Part shown: one piece after another, positions 18,569-28,379 of the stretch
Numbering within the stretch: position 1 is the stretch's first letter
Layout of the letters: every line of letters starts with the position of its first letter
DNA from: Nitrosomonadaceae bacterium
GTDB lineage: Bacteria; Pseudomonadota; Gammaproteobacteria; Burkholderiales; Nitrosomonadaceae
Reading direction: 5' to 3'
Length of the DNA stretch: 64,000 bases
NCBI GenBank assembly: GCA_014190895.1
Contig: BJGV01000004.1
Span: 26,061-90,060 of the forward strand
Notes under the pieces: model-generated
What the model was told of the DNA's origin: nothing
Databases searched by the model: none
Seen by the model: the letters and a program-made list of their open reading frames with translations, nothing else
Position numbers and translations under genes: made by a program

Positions 18569-19267
18569 ATGCAACCTGAATTACGATATTCAAATAAAGA
18601 TTCTCAGATAGCTGGTCTTGCAATTGCACCTAACAAGGTTCTGCGTAGCACCTATTGGATGCTTGGTTTAACTATGATCCCAACAATCTTAGGGGCATTA
18701 CTAGGAGTGGGGGCTAACTTCTCTTTCCTTGCACAATCTCCGATTATGGGTCCACTACTCATGCTAGCTGTGATGATGGGTCTAATGTTCGCGATCAATG
18801 CTACTCGCAACAGTGTTTGGGGAATAGTGTTACTATTTGGATTCACTTTTGTGGCTGGTTGGTGGTTGGGACCAATGTTACAATACGCCCTACATTTTAA
18901 AAATGGCGCACACTTAGTAGGTACTGCTGCTGCCGGTACTGGTATTATTTTCTTTACTCTAGCCGGAATTGCCACTGTTACCCGCAAAGATTTTGGTTTC
19001 ATGGGAAACTTTCTATTTGTGGGATTAATACTGCTAATCATCGCCTCTGTTGCTAATCTATTCTTTGCTATGCCGGCTGCATCACTTGCTATATCGGGAA
19101 TCTCAGTACTACTATTCTCTGGCTTTATCTTGTTTGATGTAAGTCGAATTATTCATGGTGGTGAAACTAACTATGTGATGGCAACACTTGGTATTTATCT
19201 CAGTATCTATAATCTGTTTGTCAGTCTACTGCAATTACTAATGGCATTTTCAGGAGATAGAGACTGA
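18569..19267 (+). CDS. Bax1-I (UPF0005/YccA-like) membrane protein
   Basis: 232 residues with about seven hydrophobic helices and the family pattern NKVLRSTYWMLGLTMIPTILGALLG, GTAAAGTGIIFFTLAGIATVTRKDFGFMG, and the C-terminal FDVSRIIHGGETNYVMATLGIYLSIYNLFVSLLQLL, which carries the conserved acidic residues. In E. coli YccA modulates FtsH proteolysis; other members are calcium leak channels. A clear AAGGAG precedes the ATG. It is convergent with rlmD across a perfect inverted repeat. Confidence 0.92.
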   Translation: MQPELRYSNKDSQIAGLAIAPNKVLRSTYWMLGLTMIPTILGALLGVGANFSFLAQSPIMGPLLMLAVMMGLMFAINATRNSVWGIVLLFGFTFVAGWWLGPMLQYALHFKNGAHLVGTAAAGTGIIFFTLAGIATVTRKDFGFMGNFLFVGLILLIIASVANLFFAMPAASLAISGISVLLFSGFILFDVSRIIHGGETNYVMATLGIYLSIYNLFVSLLQLLMAFSGDRD

Positions 19268-19292
19268 CGTCTCGGAATGCCCCTTTCACTTC

Positions 19293-19327
19293 GTTTCTAA
19301 AAATGATCTACGGTCATTTTTAGAAAC
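19293..19327. terminator. Bidirectional terminator-like inverted repeat
   Basis: GTTTCTAAAAATGA, a 7-base loop, TCATTTTTAGAAAC: a perfect 14-bp stem between the convergent Bax1-I and rlmD genes. It is A/T-rich without a long terminal U-run, so termination is inferred from position. Confidence 0.6.
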
Positions 19328-19356
19328 ATGTTCATGTCTCGTACAACCGTGGTAGA

Positions 19357-20664
19357 TTACAATTTATCAAACAATGCAATAGATTCAATATGTGCGGTAT
19401 GAGGAAACATATTAATTACACCTGCCGCTCTCAAGCGATAATTTTTCATGTGCACCAACACCTCGGCATCCCGTGCCAAAGTGGCGGGGTTGCAAGACAC
19501 ATAAACAATCCTTTTAGGGAGTAATCCCTTCTTCCCTAAAGCATTCACTACTGCAGCCGCCCCATCACGTGGCGGATCGATCAACATTTTGCTAAAGAAT
19601 CCCTGCTCTTCCATCCATGCTTCATTTATTTCAAATAAATTAGCCTTAATAAACTGAGTATTCTCTTCCAGTTTATTGCGTTTAGCGTTTACTCTTGCTC
19701 GTTGCACCGTCTCAGAATTACCCTCATAACCAACTACTTTAGTCCCATGTCGCGCAACTGGCAAAGTAAAATTTCCCAGCCCACAAAAAAAATCAGCCAT
19801 GCGTTCCTTTGGTTGTGGATTAAGTAGATTCACTACACTTCTAACTAACATACGATTCATAGTTGGGTTAACTTGAGTAAATTCAGTGGGGTGAAAAGGT
19901 ATTGAGATATTAAATTCTGGTAAGGTGTAACTCAACTCCGTTTCATCTAATGGATAAAATGGGTAAGCTGTATTTGCTCCTCCAGGTTGCAGAAAGAATT
20001 GGATACGATGATGATCGGCGAATACTTTAAGCGCTTCTTTATCTGCTCTATTGGGTTCTTCCATGATACGCAATACCATTACATTAACCTTATCTCCGAG
20101 CGATACCTCCAACTGTGGAATTTGATCGCGAATAGATAAATTGACCAGCAGCTCTCTCAATGGCAAGATAAGTGCCGATATATGTGGTGGCATAATTTTA
20201 CAGATCTGCATATCGGCAACAAAACTACTGCGTTTCTCATGAAAACCTATTAATACTCCTCCCTTTTTAGCAACATAACGTACTGAAAATCTTGCCCGGT
20301 AACGATAACCCCATACTTCCCCGTATATAGCTGGCAACATTACCTCTGGTTTAACTTTACCAATATGCTTAAAATTGTCTTCCAGAACACGTTGTTTAGC
20401 AGCTACCTGAGCGCGGGCATCCATGTGCTGTAAACTACATCCGCCGCATACCCCAAAATGCTTACATTGTGGCGTTACTCGCGTGAAGACTGGCTTGATA
20501 ATTCGCCCAATCTTTGCCAATTCAAAACTCGGTTTATTACGGTAAGTATCGTAAGTGACGGTTTCGCCTGGTAATGCGCCCTCGATAAAAATAATTTTAC
20601 CTTCATCCTGAGCAACGCCACGGCCTTCTTGATCAAGAGATGCAATAACAACGGGATTATTCAT
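19357..20664 (-). CDS. rlmD: 23S rRNA (uracil-1939-C5) methyltransferase RlmD
   Basis: SAM- and Fe-S-dependent methyltransferase of 23S rRNA (RumA). It has an N-terminal TRAM domain (about 1-55), the cluster motif CKHFGVCGGCSLQH, and the catalytic domain with FTQVNPTMNRMLV, FFCGLGNFTLPVA, DPPRDGA and the nucleophile loop VYVSCNPATLARD. Length (435) and motif order match RlmD. It stands as a single minus-strand gene. Confidence 0.95.
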   Translation of the reverse strand: MNNPVVIASLDQEGRGVAQDEGKIIFIEGALPGETVTYDTYRNKPSFELAKIGRIIKPVFTRVTPQCKHFGVCGGCSLQHMDARAQVAAKQRVLEDNFKHIGKVKPEVMLPAIYGEVWGYRYRARFSVRYVAKKGGVLIGFHEKRSSFVADMQICKIMPPHISALILPLRELLVNLSIRDQIPQLEVSLGDKVNVMVLRIMEEPNRADKEALKVFADHHRIQFFLQPGGANTAYPFYPLDETELSYTLPEFNISIPFHPTEFTQVNPTMNRMLVRSVVNLLNPQPKERMADFFCGLGNFTLPVARHGTKVVGYEGNSETVQRARVNAKRNKLEENTQFIKANLFEINEAWMEEQGFFSKMLIDPPRDGAAAVVNALGKKGLLPKRIVYVSCNPATLARDAEVLVHMKNYRLRAAGVINMFPHTAHIESIALFDKL

Positions 20665-20974
20665 GTTTAATTTATAACGTATACTTATACAAATCTATTA
20701 ACCCGCCACTTCCATTCAACACCAAATAATATCAATCATTTCTTAGAAGTACGAATATATGTTTATACAAATCTTTGCGGTAGAAAAATACGCTAAAGAG
20801 ACTATTACAGTCTGAAATACGAGTTGGTCTTACCCAAAAACATAGACCTATCAAGTCAAAAATTTGTAAATAAAAGGAAATAAGCGTTGATCAAACTAAT
20901 TTTATGAAGTCGCTGCTGCAAAAAATTGTATTCTTGACAGGCTACTACTCAAGCAGAATCGTCTATTAAGTCTA
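20665..20974. other. Gene-free region upstream of rlmD
   Basis: 310 AT-rich bases with no supportable ORF. It contains a 12-base direct repeat, TTATACAAATCT, at 20685-20696 and 20763-20774. I see no RNA gene or terminator I would defend. Confidence 0.5.
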
Positions 20975-21382
20975 TTAATTTTCTATGCCTAACTTCAATT
21001 TCGCTAATTCATTAAGCTCCTCGCTATCATGTAATTTCCAACCATCTACAAGCAAACGAGTCATGTACTGTTTATTATATAAAAATGGCATTATTAGTTG
21101 AAACATTCCGAACGTGAAAAAAGTTAAAGCTAAATGTAGCATGCCGATTCCAATCTCACCTCTCACTATTGGTACCATCCAACCAATAAAAAAATAAGTC
21201 CAGCAATAATTGACATACCCTGATTTCAGTAAACCGGATCGACTGTGTCTCATGGTAATTCTTTTTTGCGCCCCCATTGTCATCAATCCAATAATCAAAA
21301 ACAGCATGACAAACCAAAATAGATAGGAAAAAATATTATTCCAGATTCCATCTATGTCCAAGAGAAAAGAAAAAAGACTCAT
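20975..21382 (-). CDS. Small membrane protein of unknown function
   Basis: 135 residues with three or four hydrophobic segments (about 12-35, 60-75, 80-105). The segment FFIGWMVPIVRGEIGIGMLHLALTFFTFGMFQLIMPFLYNKQYMTRLLVDGW has the P-x-x-RGE ... F-x-YNKxY...GW pattern of small uncharacterised proteobacterial membrane proteins (DUF2628/HrgC-like). I recognise the pattern only loosely and assign no function. It is read away from rlmD and toward the same strand as the exonuclease gene upstream (about 66-base gap). Confidence 0.7.
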   Translation of the reverse strand: MSLFSFLLDIDGIWNNIFSYLFWFVMLFLIIGLMTMGAQKRITMRHSRSGLLKSGYVNYCWTYFFIGWMVPIVRGEIGIGMLHLALTFFTFGMFQLIMPFLYNKQYMTRLLVDGWKLHDSEELNELAKLKLGIEN

Positions 21383-21448
21383 GATAACCTTCAGATGTAG
21401 TTACTTAATTCTATACATAACATAGAAAACGCATAATGCATTATTTTA

Positions 21449-22228
21449 TTATTTATGTGTCCACTGACTCATAAATCTTTTCCAGTGAGGCTCGACAGAA
21501 TTTCCTAGTGTTGCTCGAACTAATTCACACTCATATTGATATTTTTCATTAGAAAAAATACCACGTATAAACTGAAAACGTAGGAATATAAGATAGGTAT
21601 TCACTACATCAGTTTCACAATAATTTCGGATTGCTGCAATCTCTCCATTCTGGAATGCGCTCCAAATTTGAGAACCATCCATTCCCAATTTTCCAGGAAA
21701 ACCTACCAATTTTGCAATATCGTCTAATGGAACCGCAGCCCGTGATTGATAGAGCGCTAACATATCCATTAAATCAAGATGTCGGGCGTGATACCGACCA
21801 ATATAATTATTCCATTTAAATTCCCGATTATTATCGCCTGTATCCCAATAATGAAGGGCTTGAATTCCGTGGATTAAACTACGATAGTGCAACACCGGTA
21901 GATCAAAACCACCGCCATTCCAAGAGACCAGTTGAGGAGTGTATTTATCAATACCATCAAAAAATCTTTGAATAAGCTCCGCTTCGGAACCTTCTTTGTT
22001 TTCTAATGACCACACTCGAAAACTATTCTCGTCACGTAGCACACATGAGATTACTATGATTTTTTGCATGTGTAATTGTAAAAAATCAGTACCAATAACT
22101 TGACGACGTGACTGGAAAGCCATTTCTGCAATATCGGCAGACGAGAGCTCTAAATCAAGATTATGGAGTTTACGAAATCCTTCGGTATCAGGAACCGTCT
22201 CAATATCAAAAACTAGAATCGCAGTCAT
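21449..22228 (-). CDS. Predicted 3'-5' exonuclease, PolB-like
   Basis: 259 residues of the PolB-related exonuclease family (PF10108). Motif I is VFDIETVPDTEGF, motif II is QLVSWNGGGFDLPVLHYRSL, and motif III is NYCETDVVNTYLIFLRF. The four acidic metal ligands of DEDD nucleases are therefore present. It is a stand-alone domain without polymerase, presumed to trim single-stranded DNA or RNA. It is downstream of cysM in opposite context, with a 109-base gap. Confidence 0.88.
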   Translation of the reverse strand: MTAILVFDIETVPDTEGFRKLHNLDLELSSADIAEMAFQSRRQVIGTDFLQLHMQKIIVISCVLRDENSFRVWSLENKEGSEAELIQRFFDGIDKYTPQLVSWNGGGFDLPVLHYRSLIHGIQALHYWDTGDNNREFKWNNYIGRYHARHLDLMDMLALYQSRAAVPLDDIAKLVGFPGKLGMDGSQIWSAFQNGEIAAIRNYCETDVVNTYLIFLRFQFIRGIFSNEKYQYECELVRATLGNSVEPHWKRFMSQWTHK

Positions 22229-22337
22229 GTTAATTTACCTATATAGATTCTTAATTCTACTCACTGAGACAGTACAATTATTTAATATCAATTTCTTCAG
22301 ATTATTAAGGATTCTATACCCACCTTAATAAGTTGAT

Positions 22338-23225
22338 TTAAGCAAGAAATATTCCAGTAGAGAGGTAACGATCTCCACGGTCGCATGCAATAAAAACAAT
22401 CACCGAATTTTCAGTCTCAGCAGAAATCTTCAATGCTCCTGCTAATGCGCCACCAGATGAAACTCCAGCAAAAATTCCTTCTTCACGTGCCAGACGTCGA
22501 GTAAAATTCTCTGCTTCTGCTTGAGAAGTCAGCATAATACGATCTACTCGCTTAGCATCATAAATCTTTGGCAAGTAAGCAATTGGCCATTTACGAATAC
22601 CTGGAATTTGGGCGCCATCCTCTGGCTGCACGCCTATTATCTGAATTGCAGCATTCTTTTCCTTAAAATACTTAGAGCAGCCCATGATGGTGCCAGTGGT
22701 ACCCATGCTACTTACAAAATGCGTGATTTTTCCTGCAGTATCGCGCCAAATCTCTGGCGCAGTTCCCTCATAGTGCGCCAGTGGATTATCAAAATTAGTA
22801 AATTGATTGAGAATAGTTCCAAGCCCTTTTTCACACATAGATTCAGCTATATCTCGTGCTTCTTCCATACCCCCTTCCTTAGGAGTTAATATAATCTGCG
22901 CACCAAATGCACCCATTGATTGCCGTCGCTCTATACTTAAATGCTCGGGCATTATCAGTATCATACGATAGCCCATCATCGCCGCTGCCATTGCCAAGGC
23001 TATGCCAGTATTGCCACTAGTAGCCTCGATTAAGGTATCTCCAGGTTTAATATCTCCACGTTCTTGTGCACGCAAGATCATTGAAATTGCAGGTCGATCT
23101 TTCACTGATCCAGCTGGATTATTACCTTCTAGTTTAGCCAGAATCACATTACTAGTTTCTCCAGGAAGGCGCTTGAGTTTGACCAAAGGAGTGTTACCGA
23201 TAAAATTTTCAATAATCTTAAACAT
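22338..23225 (-). CDS. cysM: Cysteine synthase B (CysM)
   Basis: PLP enzyme making cysteine from O-acetylserine and sulfide or thiosulfate. The PLP lysine motif is NPAGSVKDRPA, the substrate loop is EATSGNTGIALAMAAAMMGY, and the phosphate cradle is SSMGTTGTIMGCSKYFKE. The 295-residue length and EGTAPEIWRDTAG pattern favour CysM over CysK. Confidence 0.95.
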   Translation of the reverse strand: MFKIIENFIGNTPLVKLKRLPGETSNVILAKLEGNNPAGSVKDRPAISMILRAQERGDIKPGDTLIEATSGNTGIALAMAAAMMGYRMILIMPEHLSIERRQSMGAFGAQIILTPKEGGMEEARDIAESMCEKGLGTILNQFTNFDNPLAHYEGTAPEIWRDTAGKITHFVSSMGTTGTIMGCSKYFKEKNAAIQIIGVQPEDGAQIPGIRKWPIAYLPKIYDAKRVDRIMLTSQAEAENFTRRLAREEGIFAGVSSGGALAGALKISAETENSVIVFIACDRGDRYLSTGIFLA

Positions 23226-23286
23226 ATTTAAAACACCTGTTCATAGGCTACTAAATAATCGGAATTTATCTAAATTACTTATCGTA

Positions 23287-24588
23287 CTACTTTATTAGGC
23301 GCCTTGATGGGAATTGGGCGCTAAAACAACTACCTTTTCCGATTTCACTAACGATCTTTAATTCTGCTTGATGACGATTCAATGCATGTTTGACAATAGC
23401 CAGCCCCAAACCAGTGCCACCAGTTGCACGTGAGCGACTTAAATCCACTCGATAAAAACGTTCAGCTAGACGCGGGATATGCTCTGAACTAATACCAATA
23501 CCGTTATCCTGCACGGAGAATACACCTCGTCCATCTCCGAGGATCTCCCATTTTAGAGTGACCGTCCCTTCATCAGGGGTATACTTGATAGCATTGGTAA
23601 TAAGATTACTAAACACACTTCGTAATTCACTCTTACTTCCTAATAATTTGATGTCCGTATTTAGCTCTGAGTTGATATGATGACGTCCAGAATCTATAGA
23701 TTCAGTCTCTTGATATATTTCTTTTAATAAATCGACCATATCAATAATTTCCTCGTGCACTTGGTTTCTGACATTCTCTAGCTGTGACAAAGTCAATAAA
23801 TCTTCCAATAGACCCTTCATGCGATTTGCTTGTTCAGTCATCAGGACTACCGCCTGCTTATACATTTTAGAGTCTATCTCGTCTTCTTCTGAAAAAATCT
23901 CAAGAAAGCCGTAAATTACCGTCAACGGTGTACGCAACTCATGCGAAACATTAGCCACAAAATCCTGCCTCATAACTTCCATTTCCCGGAGACGAGTGAC
24001 ATCATGACTAATCAATAATTTCTGCTTATCACCGTAAGGTACTAATTGCAGTGAAAGAAGCAACCCATGATGACGAGATTGCTCCATTACTAGCGGTTCA
24101 CTGTAATTTCTTGTTAGCAGATAATTAGCAAACTGCGGTTGACGCACTAAATAAGTAACTTGTTGGTAAGCATCCTGACTAAAATTAATACCGAAGTGCT
24201 GTTCGGCCATTTTATTAGACCATTCAATACGATTCTCTTCATCTAGGATTACAATGCCCTCCGGCATTGCTGCAGTCGCCCGTCTCAAACGCTCTAAGGC
24301 AGAGTTTAATTGTTCTTGATTTTGATCTTGATTACGTACGAGACGCGCCAGAAGTGAAAAAATACCTCCCCATGCGCCAGAGCTATTAGGTAAATTAGCC
24401 GTCCCATGTGCAAGAGATTTTAACCAAACTTCTAAGGCTATCAGATTGCTCAGGTGATAAGTATGCAGCAAGAGCAGAGTGGTACTATAAAATACTAAAG
24501 CTGTGATAACGTCCCATATTATCCAAAAAAATCCAGCAACAACCGTAAGAATAATAGTAGAAAAAAAACGTTCTAGAAGAGTAGGCAC
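23287..24588 (-). CDS. phoR: Phosphate regulon sensor kinase PhoR
   Basis: 433 residues: two N-terminal membrane segments (about 10-45), a linker, a PAS domain (about 95-190, EGIVILDEENRIEWSNKMAEQHFGI), the dimerisation domain with the phosphoacceptor His (VSHELRTPLTVIYGFLEIF) and an HATPase domain with N (SNLITNAIKYTPDEG), G1 (VQDNGIGI) and G2 (GGTGLGLAIVKHAL) boxes. It signals phosphate limitation to PhoB. It is read directly after phoB with a 52-base gap, although no pst or phoU gene is in view. Confidence 0.94.
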   Translation of the reverse strand: MPTLLERFFSTIILTVVAGFFWIIWDVITALVFYSTTLLLLHTYHLSNLIALEVWLKSLAHGTANLPNSSGAWGGIFSLLARLVRNQDQNQEQLNSALERLRRATAAMPEGIVILDEENRIEWSNKMAEQHFGINFSQDAYQQVTYLVRQPQFANYLLTRNYSEPLVMEQSRHHGLLLSLQLVPYGDKQKLLISHDVTRLREMEVMRQDFVANVSHELRTPLTVIYGFLEIFSEEDEIDSKMYKQAVVLMTEQANRMKGLLEDLLTLSQLENVRNQVHEEIIDMVDLLKEIYQETESIDSGRHHINSELNTDIKLLGSKSELRSVFSNLITNAIKYTPDEGTVTLKWEILGDGRGVFSVQDNGIGISSEHIPRLAERFYRVDLSRSRATGGTGLGLAIVKHALNRHQAELKIVSEIGKGSCFSAQFPSRRLIK

Positions 24589-24640
24589 GACGTTGTTAAA
24601 AATAAAGAAGGTTAATTATCACTCTTATATTATTCCACAT

Positions 24641-25342
24641 TTAATGACTTGTATTGATAGACATTCGATAACCAGATCCTCTTACCGTTTGCAGAATATC
24701 TTCCTTGTGAAAAACCTGTAATATCTTCCGCAATCTTCTAATATGCACATCAACAGTACGATCCTGAATAAACACATGATCTCCCCATACTTCATTGAGC
24801 AACTGTAAGCGTGTGTAAACTCTTTCAGGATGAGTCATAAAAAAATGTAACAATCGAAACTCTGTTGGGCCCACCTCTACATTCTGATCATCAATTGTGA
24901 CACGGTGAGTGGTTGGATCGAGACTTAACCCCCTTATTTCTACTATATCGTTAACTAATTCTGGCGCGCGTCGTCGGAGTACTGCTTTGATTCTAGAAAT
25001 TAACTCGCGTGGTGAAAAAGGCTTGGTAATGTAATCGTCCGCACCAGCCTCTAACCCTGAGACTATATCGCTCTCTGCAGAACGTGCGGTGAGAAGAATA
25101 ATAGGAAGAATTTTAGTGCGCGAAACTCCTCGTAAAATTCTAATCAATTCGACACCATTTATTCCTGGCAACATTAAGTCGAGCAAGAGTAAGTCAGGCA
25201 AAATATCTTTAATTACCTTCATTGCTTGCTCTGCATCTTCCGCGAAAATAACAGTATGGCCAGCCCTTTTTAAACTGTGCCCAATTAATTCTTGAATTGC
25301 TAATTCATCTTCGACCACCAGTACTCTTGCTGATGTACTCAT
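24641..25342 (-). CDS. phoB: Phosphate regulon response regulator PhoB
   Basis: 233 residues. The receiver domain (1-120) has the acidic pocket EDE, the phosphoacceptor Asp in LLLLDLMLPG, and Lys in DDYITKPFSPREL. The C-terminal OmpR-type winged helix ends RRLRKILQ...VRGSGYRMS. It binds pho boxes when phosphorylated by PhoR. It is the first gene of the phoB-phoR pair. Confidence 0.94.
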   Translation of the reverse strand: MSTSARVLVVEDELAIQELIGHSLKRAGHTVIFAEDAEQAMKVIKDILPDLLLLDLMLPGINGVELIRILRGVSRTKILPIILLTARSAESDIVSGLEAGADDYITKPFSPRELISRIKAVLRRRAPELVNDIVEIRGLSLDPTTHRVTIDDQNVEVGPTEFRLLHFFMTHPERVYTRLQLLNEVWGDHVFIQDRTVDVHIRRLRKILQVFHKEDILQTVRGSGYRMSINTSH

Positions 25343-25493
25343 AAATTTTATTTTCTTAAAATAAACACTCTATCTAATCAATATCAGTATAAAACATTAC
25401 GATGCTCTATTGGCAAGAAAAAACTAGTCTGAATCTAAACAACTTAATTTTTTCGATAAGTTATCTTTACGCAAAAAACTTTCTTGTAAAATG

Positions 25494-28313
25494 TCATAAA
25501 TTAAGTGCAGTCCTTAAGTAATAGCCAGTAAAACTCATTTTGTTTTCCGCCACTTCCTCTGGCGTGCCCTCGGCAATAATGTGACCCCCATACTCACCAC
25601 CTTCTGGACCAAGGTCAATAACCCAATCAGCGGTCTTAATTACATCAAGATTATGCTCTATAACCACTACAGTATTACCATTATCACGTAGCCGATGCAA
25701 TACTTTCAACAATAAGTCAATATCTTGAAAATGTAAGCCAGTAGTCGGTTCATCTAACACATAGAGAGTGCGACCTGTATCGCGCTTTGAAAGCTCTAAT
25801 GACAATTTCACTCTCTGAGCCTCTCCGCCGGAAAGTGTTGTTGCAGATTGTCCTATTTTAATATAGCCCAACCCCACTTCCAGCAATGTTTTTAACTTTC
25901 TCGCCACCACTGGAATTGAATTAAAAAACTTATATGCTTGCTCCACTGTCATGTGCAAAATTTCGTTAATATTTTTATCTTTATATAAAATTTCTAATGT
26001 CTCACGGTTATAACGTTTGCCATGACAAACATCACACGAAACATATATATCTGGCAGAAAATGCATTTCTACCTTGATTGCACCGTCCCCTTGACAAACT
26101 TCGCAACGTCCACCTTTAACATTGAAAGAGAATCGTCCTGGACCATAACCACGTTCACGCGCTTGGGGTGTATCAGAAAACAATTCACGAATTGGTGTAA
26201 ATAATCCAGTATAGGTAGCCGGATTAGAACGAGGAGTGCGTCCGATAGGACTCTGATCCATGTTAATGACTTTATCAAAAAAAGCCAATCCGTCTAAATT
26301 TCTATAGGGTGAAGGTTCCGCATTACTGCCATAGAGATGTCGCGCCATGGCATTATACAAAGTGTTATTAATAAGGGTGGATTTACCTGAACCAGATACG
26401 CCGGTAACACATACAAATAAGCCTACTGGTAAGCTAAAGGTGACATTTTTTAGATTATTACCAGAGGCTCCTTCAATTACCAACCAACGATTATTTTTTG
26501 GTTTCGTACGTCTTTCTGGTAACGCAATAATTAACTTTCCAGAAAGATATTTACCTGTGAGCGAATCTAAATCTTTTTTAATAATTTCGGGCGCACCCTG
26601 AGCGACAATTGATCCACCGTGTTCGCCTGCGCCAGGACCCATATCAACTACATAATCAGCCGCAAGTATAGCATCTTGATCATGCTCAACTACAATTACA
26701 CTGTTACCAAGATCGCGTAAATTTTTGAGAGTTTCCAAAAGTCGTCCATTATCCCGCTGATGCAAACCAATGGAAGGCTCATCTAGCACATACATCACAC
26801 CAGTCAGTCCAGACCCGATCTGACTAGCAAGACGAATGCGTTGAGATTCTCCGCCAGATAGCGTATCAGCAGACCTATCTAGCGATAAATAATCAAGCCC
26901 AACATTGTTAAGAAACAGTAAACGGCCAGAAATCTCTTTTACAATTCTTTCCGCAATAACATGTTTATTTCCAATCAGCCTCATTTGATCAAAAAATTTC
27001 TGAGCTTCTTTTAAAGATAATGCATTAATTTCGTAAATGGCTCGCCCTCCTACCTGCACGTGACGAGCTTCACGACATAAACGAGTGCCGCTACATGCAG
27101 AACAAGACTGGGAATTCAAGTATTTTCCCAGTTCCTCACGCACCGCTAATGAGTCCGTCTCTTTATAACGTCGCTCCAAGTTAGGAATAATACCTTCGAA
27201 AATATGCTCTCTATGATTTTTAGATCCACTCTCATTTAGATACAAAAATAAAATTTTCTCTTTCTCAGATCCTCTTAGAATAATTTGTTGAATATCTGTA
27301 GAGAGTTCTTCAAATGGAATCTCCAAATCAAAATTATAGTGTCTTGAAAGACTTACTAACATATGAAAATAAAATTGATTGCGCTGATCCCATCCCTTAA
27401 TCGCCCCAGAGGCCAATGACAGATGAGGAAAAGCAACAATGCGCTTAGAATCAAAAAATGTTACCTGTCCAAGACCGTCACATTTAGGACAGGCTCCCAT
27501 CGGACTATTAAAGGAAAATAATCTTGGTTCTAGTTCTGGTAATGAATAACTGCATATTGGACAACTAAATTTAGCGGAAAATAGATGCATATGGCCAGAA
27601 TCCACCTCCATTACTAGGGCTCGTCCGTCAGCGTGACGTAGCGCGGTTTCAAATGATTCCGCTAATCGTTGTTTAAGATCAGAAGAGACTTTTAGCCTGT
27701 CTATCACCACCTCTACTATATGTTTTTTATTTTTCTGTAGTTTCGGCAATGCGTCGATTGCATATACTTTCCCATCTATCCTTAAGCGCATAAAACCTTG
27801 TGCACGTAACTCATCAAATAAATCCGCCTGCTCTCCTTTGCGATCTATTATCAGGGGAGAAAGAATCATTAATCGAGTGTCTACTGGTAATTGGAGCACG
27901 TAATCTACCATTTGTGAAACGCTCTGTGCCGTCAATGTAGTGCCATGATCAGGACATTGCGGATCTCCTGCACGTGCAAATAATAAACGCATGTAATCAT
28001 GGATCTCCGTGACAGTGCCAACGGTAGAGCGTGGATTATGCGAAGTGGCTCTTTGTTCAATAGCAATAGCTGGGGAGAGACCCTCTATTAAATCTACATC
28101 TGGTTTCTCCATCAATTGCAGAAATTGTCTTGCATATGTAGAAAGTGACTCTACATAACGGCGCTGACCTTCTGCGTAAAGTGTGTCAAATGCAAGCGAA
28201 GATTTACCGGATCCAGATAAACCGGTAATTACGATCAACTTATTGCGCGGAAGATCGAGATTGATATTTTTTAGATTGTGGGTACGTGCACCACGAATTT
28301 TGATAAATTCCAT
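25494..28313 (-). CDS. uvrA: Excinuclease ABC subunit A (UvrA)
   Basis: 939-residue damage-recognition ATPase of nucleotide excision repair. There are two ABC modules, with Walker [10 protein letters not shown] and GVSGSGKST and signatures LSGGESQRI and LSGGEAQRV. Zinc-binding cysteines lie in [28 protein letters not shown] and CEVCQGDG...[10 protein letters not shown]. Length is complete. It is divergent from the MFS gene over a 66-base gap in which I see no convincing CTG-type LexA box. Confidence 0.98.
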   Translation of the reverse strand: MEFIKIRGARTHNLKNINLDLPRNKLIVITGLSGSGKSSLAFDTLYAEGQRRYVESLSTYARQFLQLMEKPDVDLIEGLSPAIAIEQRATSHNPRSTVGTVTEIHDYMRLLFARAGDPQCPDHGTTLTAQSVSQMVDYVLQLPVDTRLMILSPLIIDRKGEQADLFDELRAQGFMRLRIDGKVYAIDALPKLQKNKKHIVEVVIDRLKVSSDLKQRLAESFETALRHADGRALVMEVDSGHMHLFSAKFSCPICSYSLPELEPRLFSFNSPMGACPKCDGLGQVTFFDSKRIVAFPHLSLASGAIKGWDQRNQFYFHMLVSLSRHYNFDLEIPFEELSTDIQQIILRGSEKEKILFLYLNESGSKNHREHIFEGIIPNLERRYKETDSLAVREELGKYLNSQSCSACSGTRLCREARHVQVGGRAIYEINALSLKEAQKFFDQMRLIGNKHVIAERIVKEISGRLLFLNNVGLDYLSLDRSADTLSGGESQRIRLASQIGSGLTGVMYVLDEPSIGLHQRDNGRLLETLKNLRDLGNSVIVVEHDQDAILAADYVVDMGPGAGEHGGSIVAQGAPEIIKKDLDSLTGKYLSGKLIIALPERRTKPKNNRWLVIEGASGNNLKNVTFSLPVGLFVCVTGVSGSGKSTLINNTLYNAMARHLYGSNAEPSPYRNLDGLAFFDKVINMDQSPIGRTPRSNPATYTGLFTPIRELFSDTPQARERGYGPGRFSFNVKGGRCEVCQGDGAIKVEMHFLPDIYVSCDVCHGKRYNRETLEILYKDKNINEILHMTVEQAYKFFNSIPVVARKLKTLLEVGLGYIKIGQSATTLSGGEAQRVKLSLELSKRDTGRTLYVLDEPTTGLHFQDIDLLLKVLHRLRDNGNTVVVIEHNLDVIKTADWVIDLGPEGGEYGGHIIAEGTPEEVAENKMSFTGYYLRTALNL

Positions 28314-28379
28314 TGACTACCTAAGAACTGGACAACCTGCTACTATACTAAAAATTTTAATAAATTCCCAATTTTATCG

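Noticed and set aside
28314-28379. LexA box between uvrA and the MFS gene
   Set aside because: CTGGACAACCTGC is near the uvrA start but does not match CTGT-N8-ACAG; SOS control cannot be claimed.
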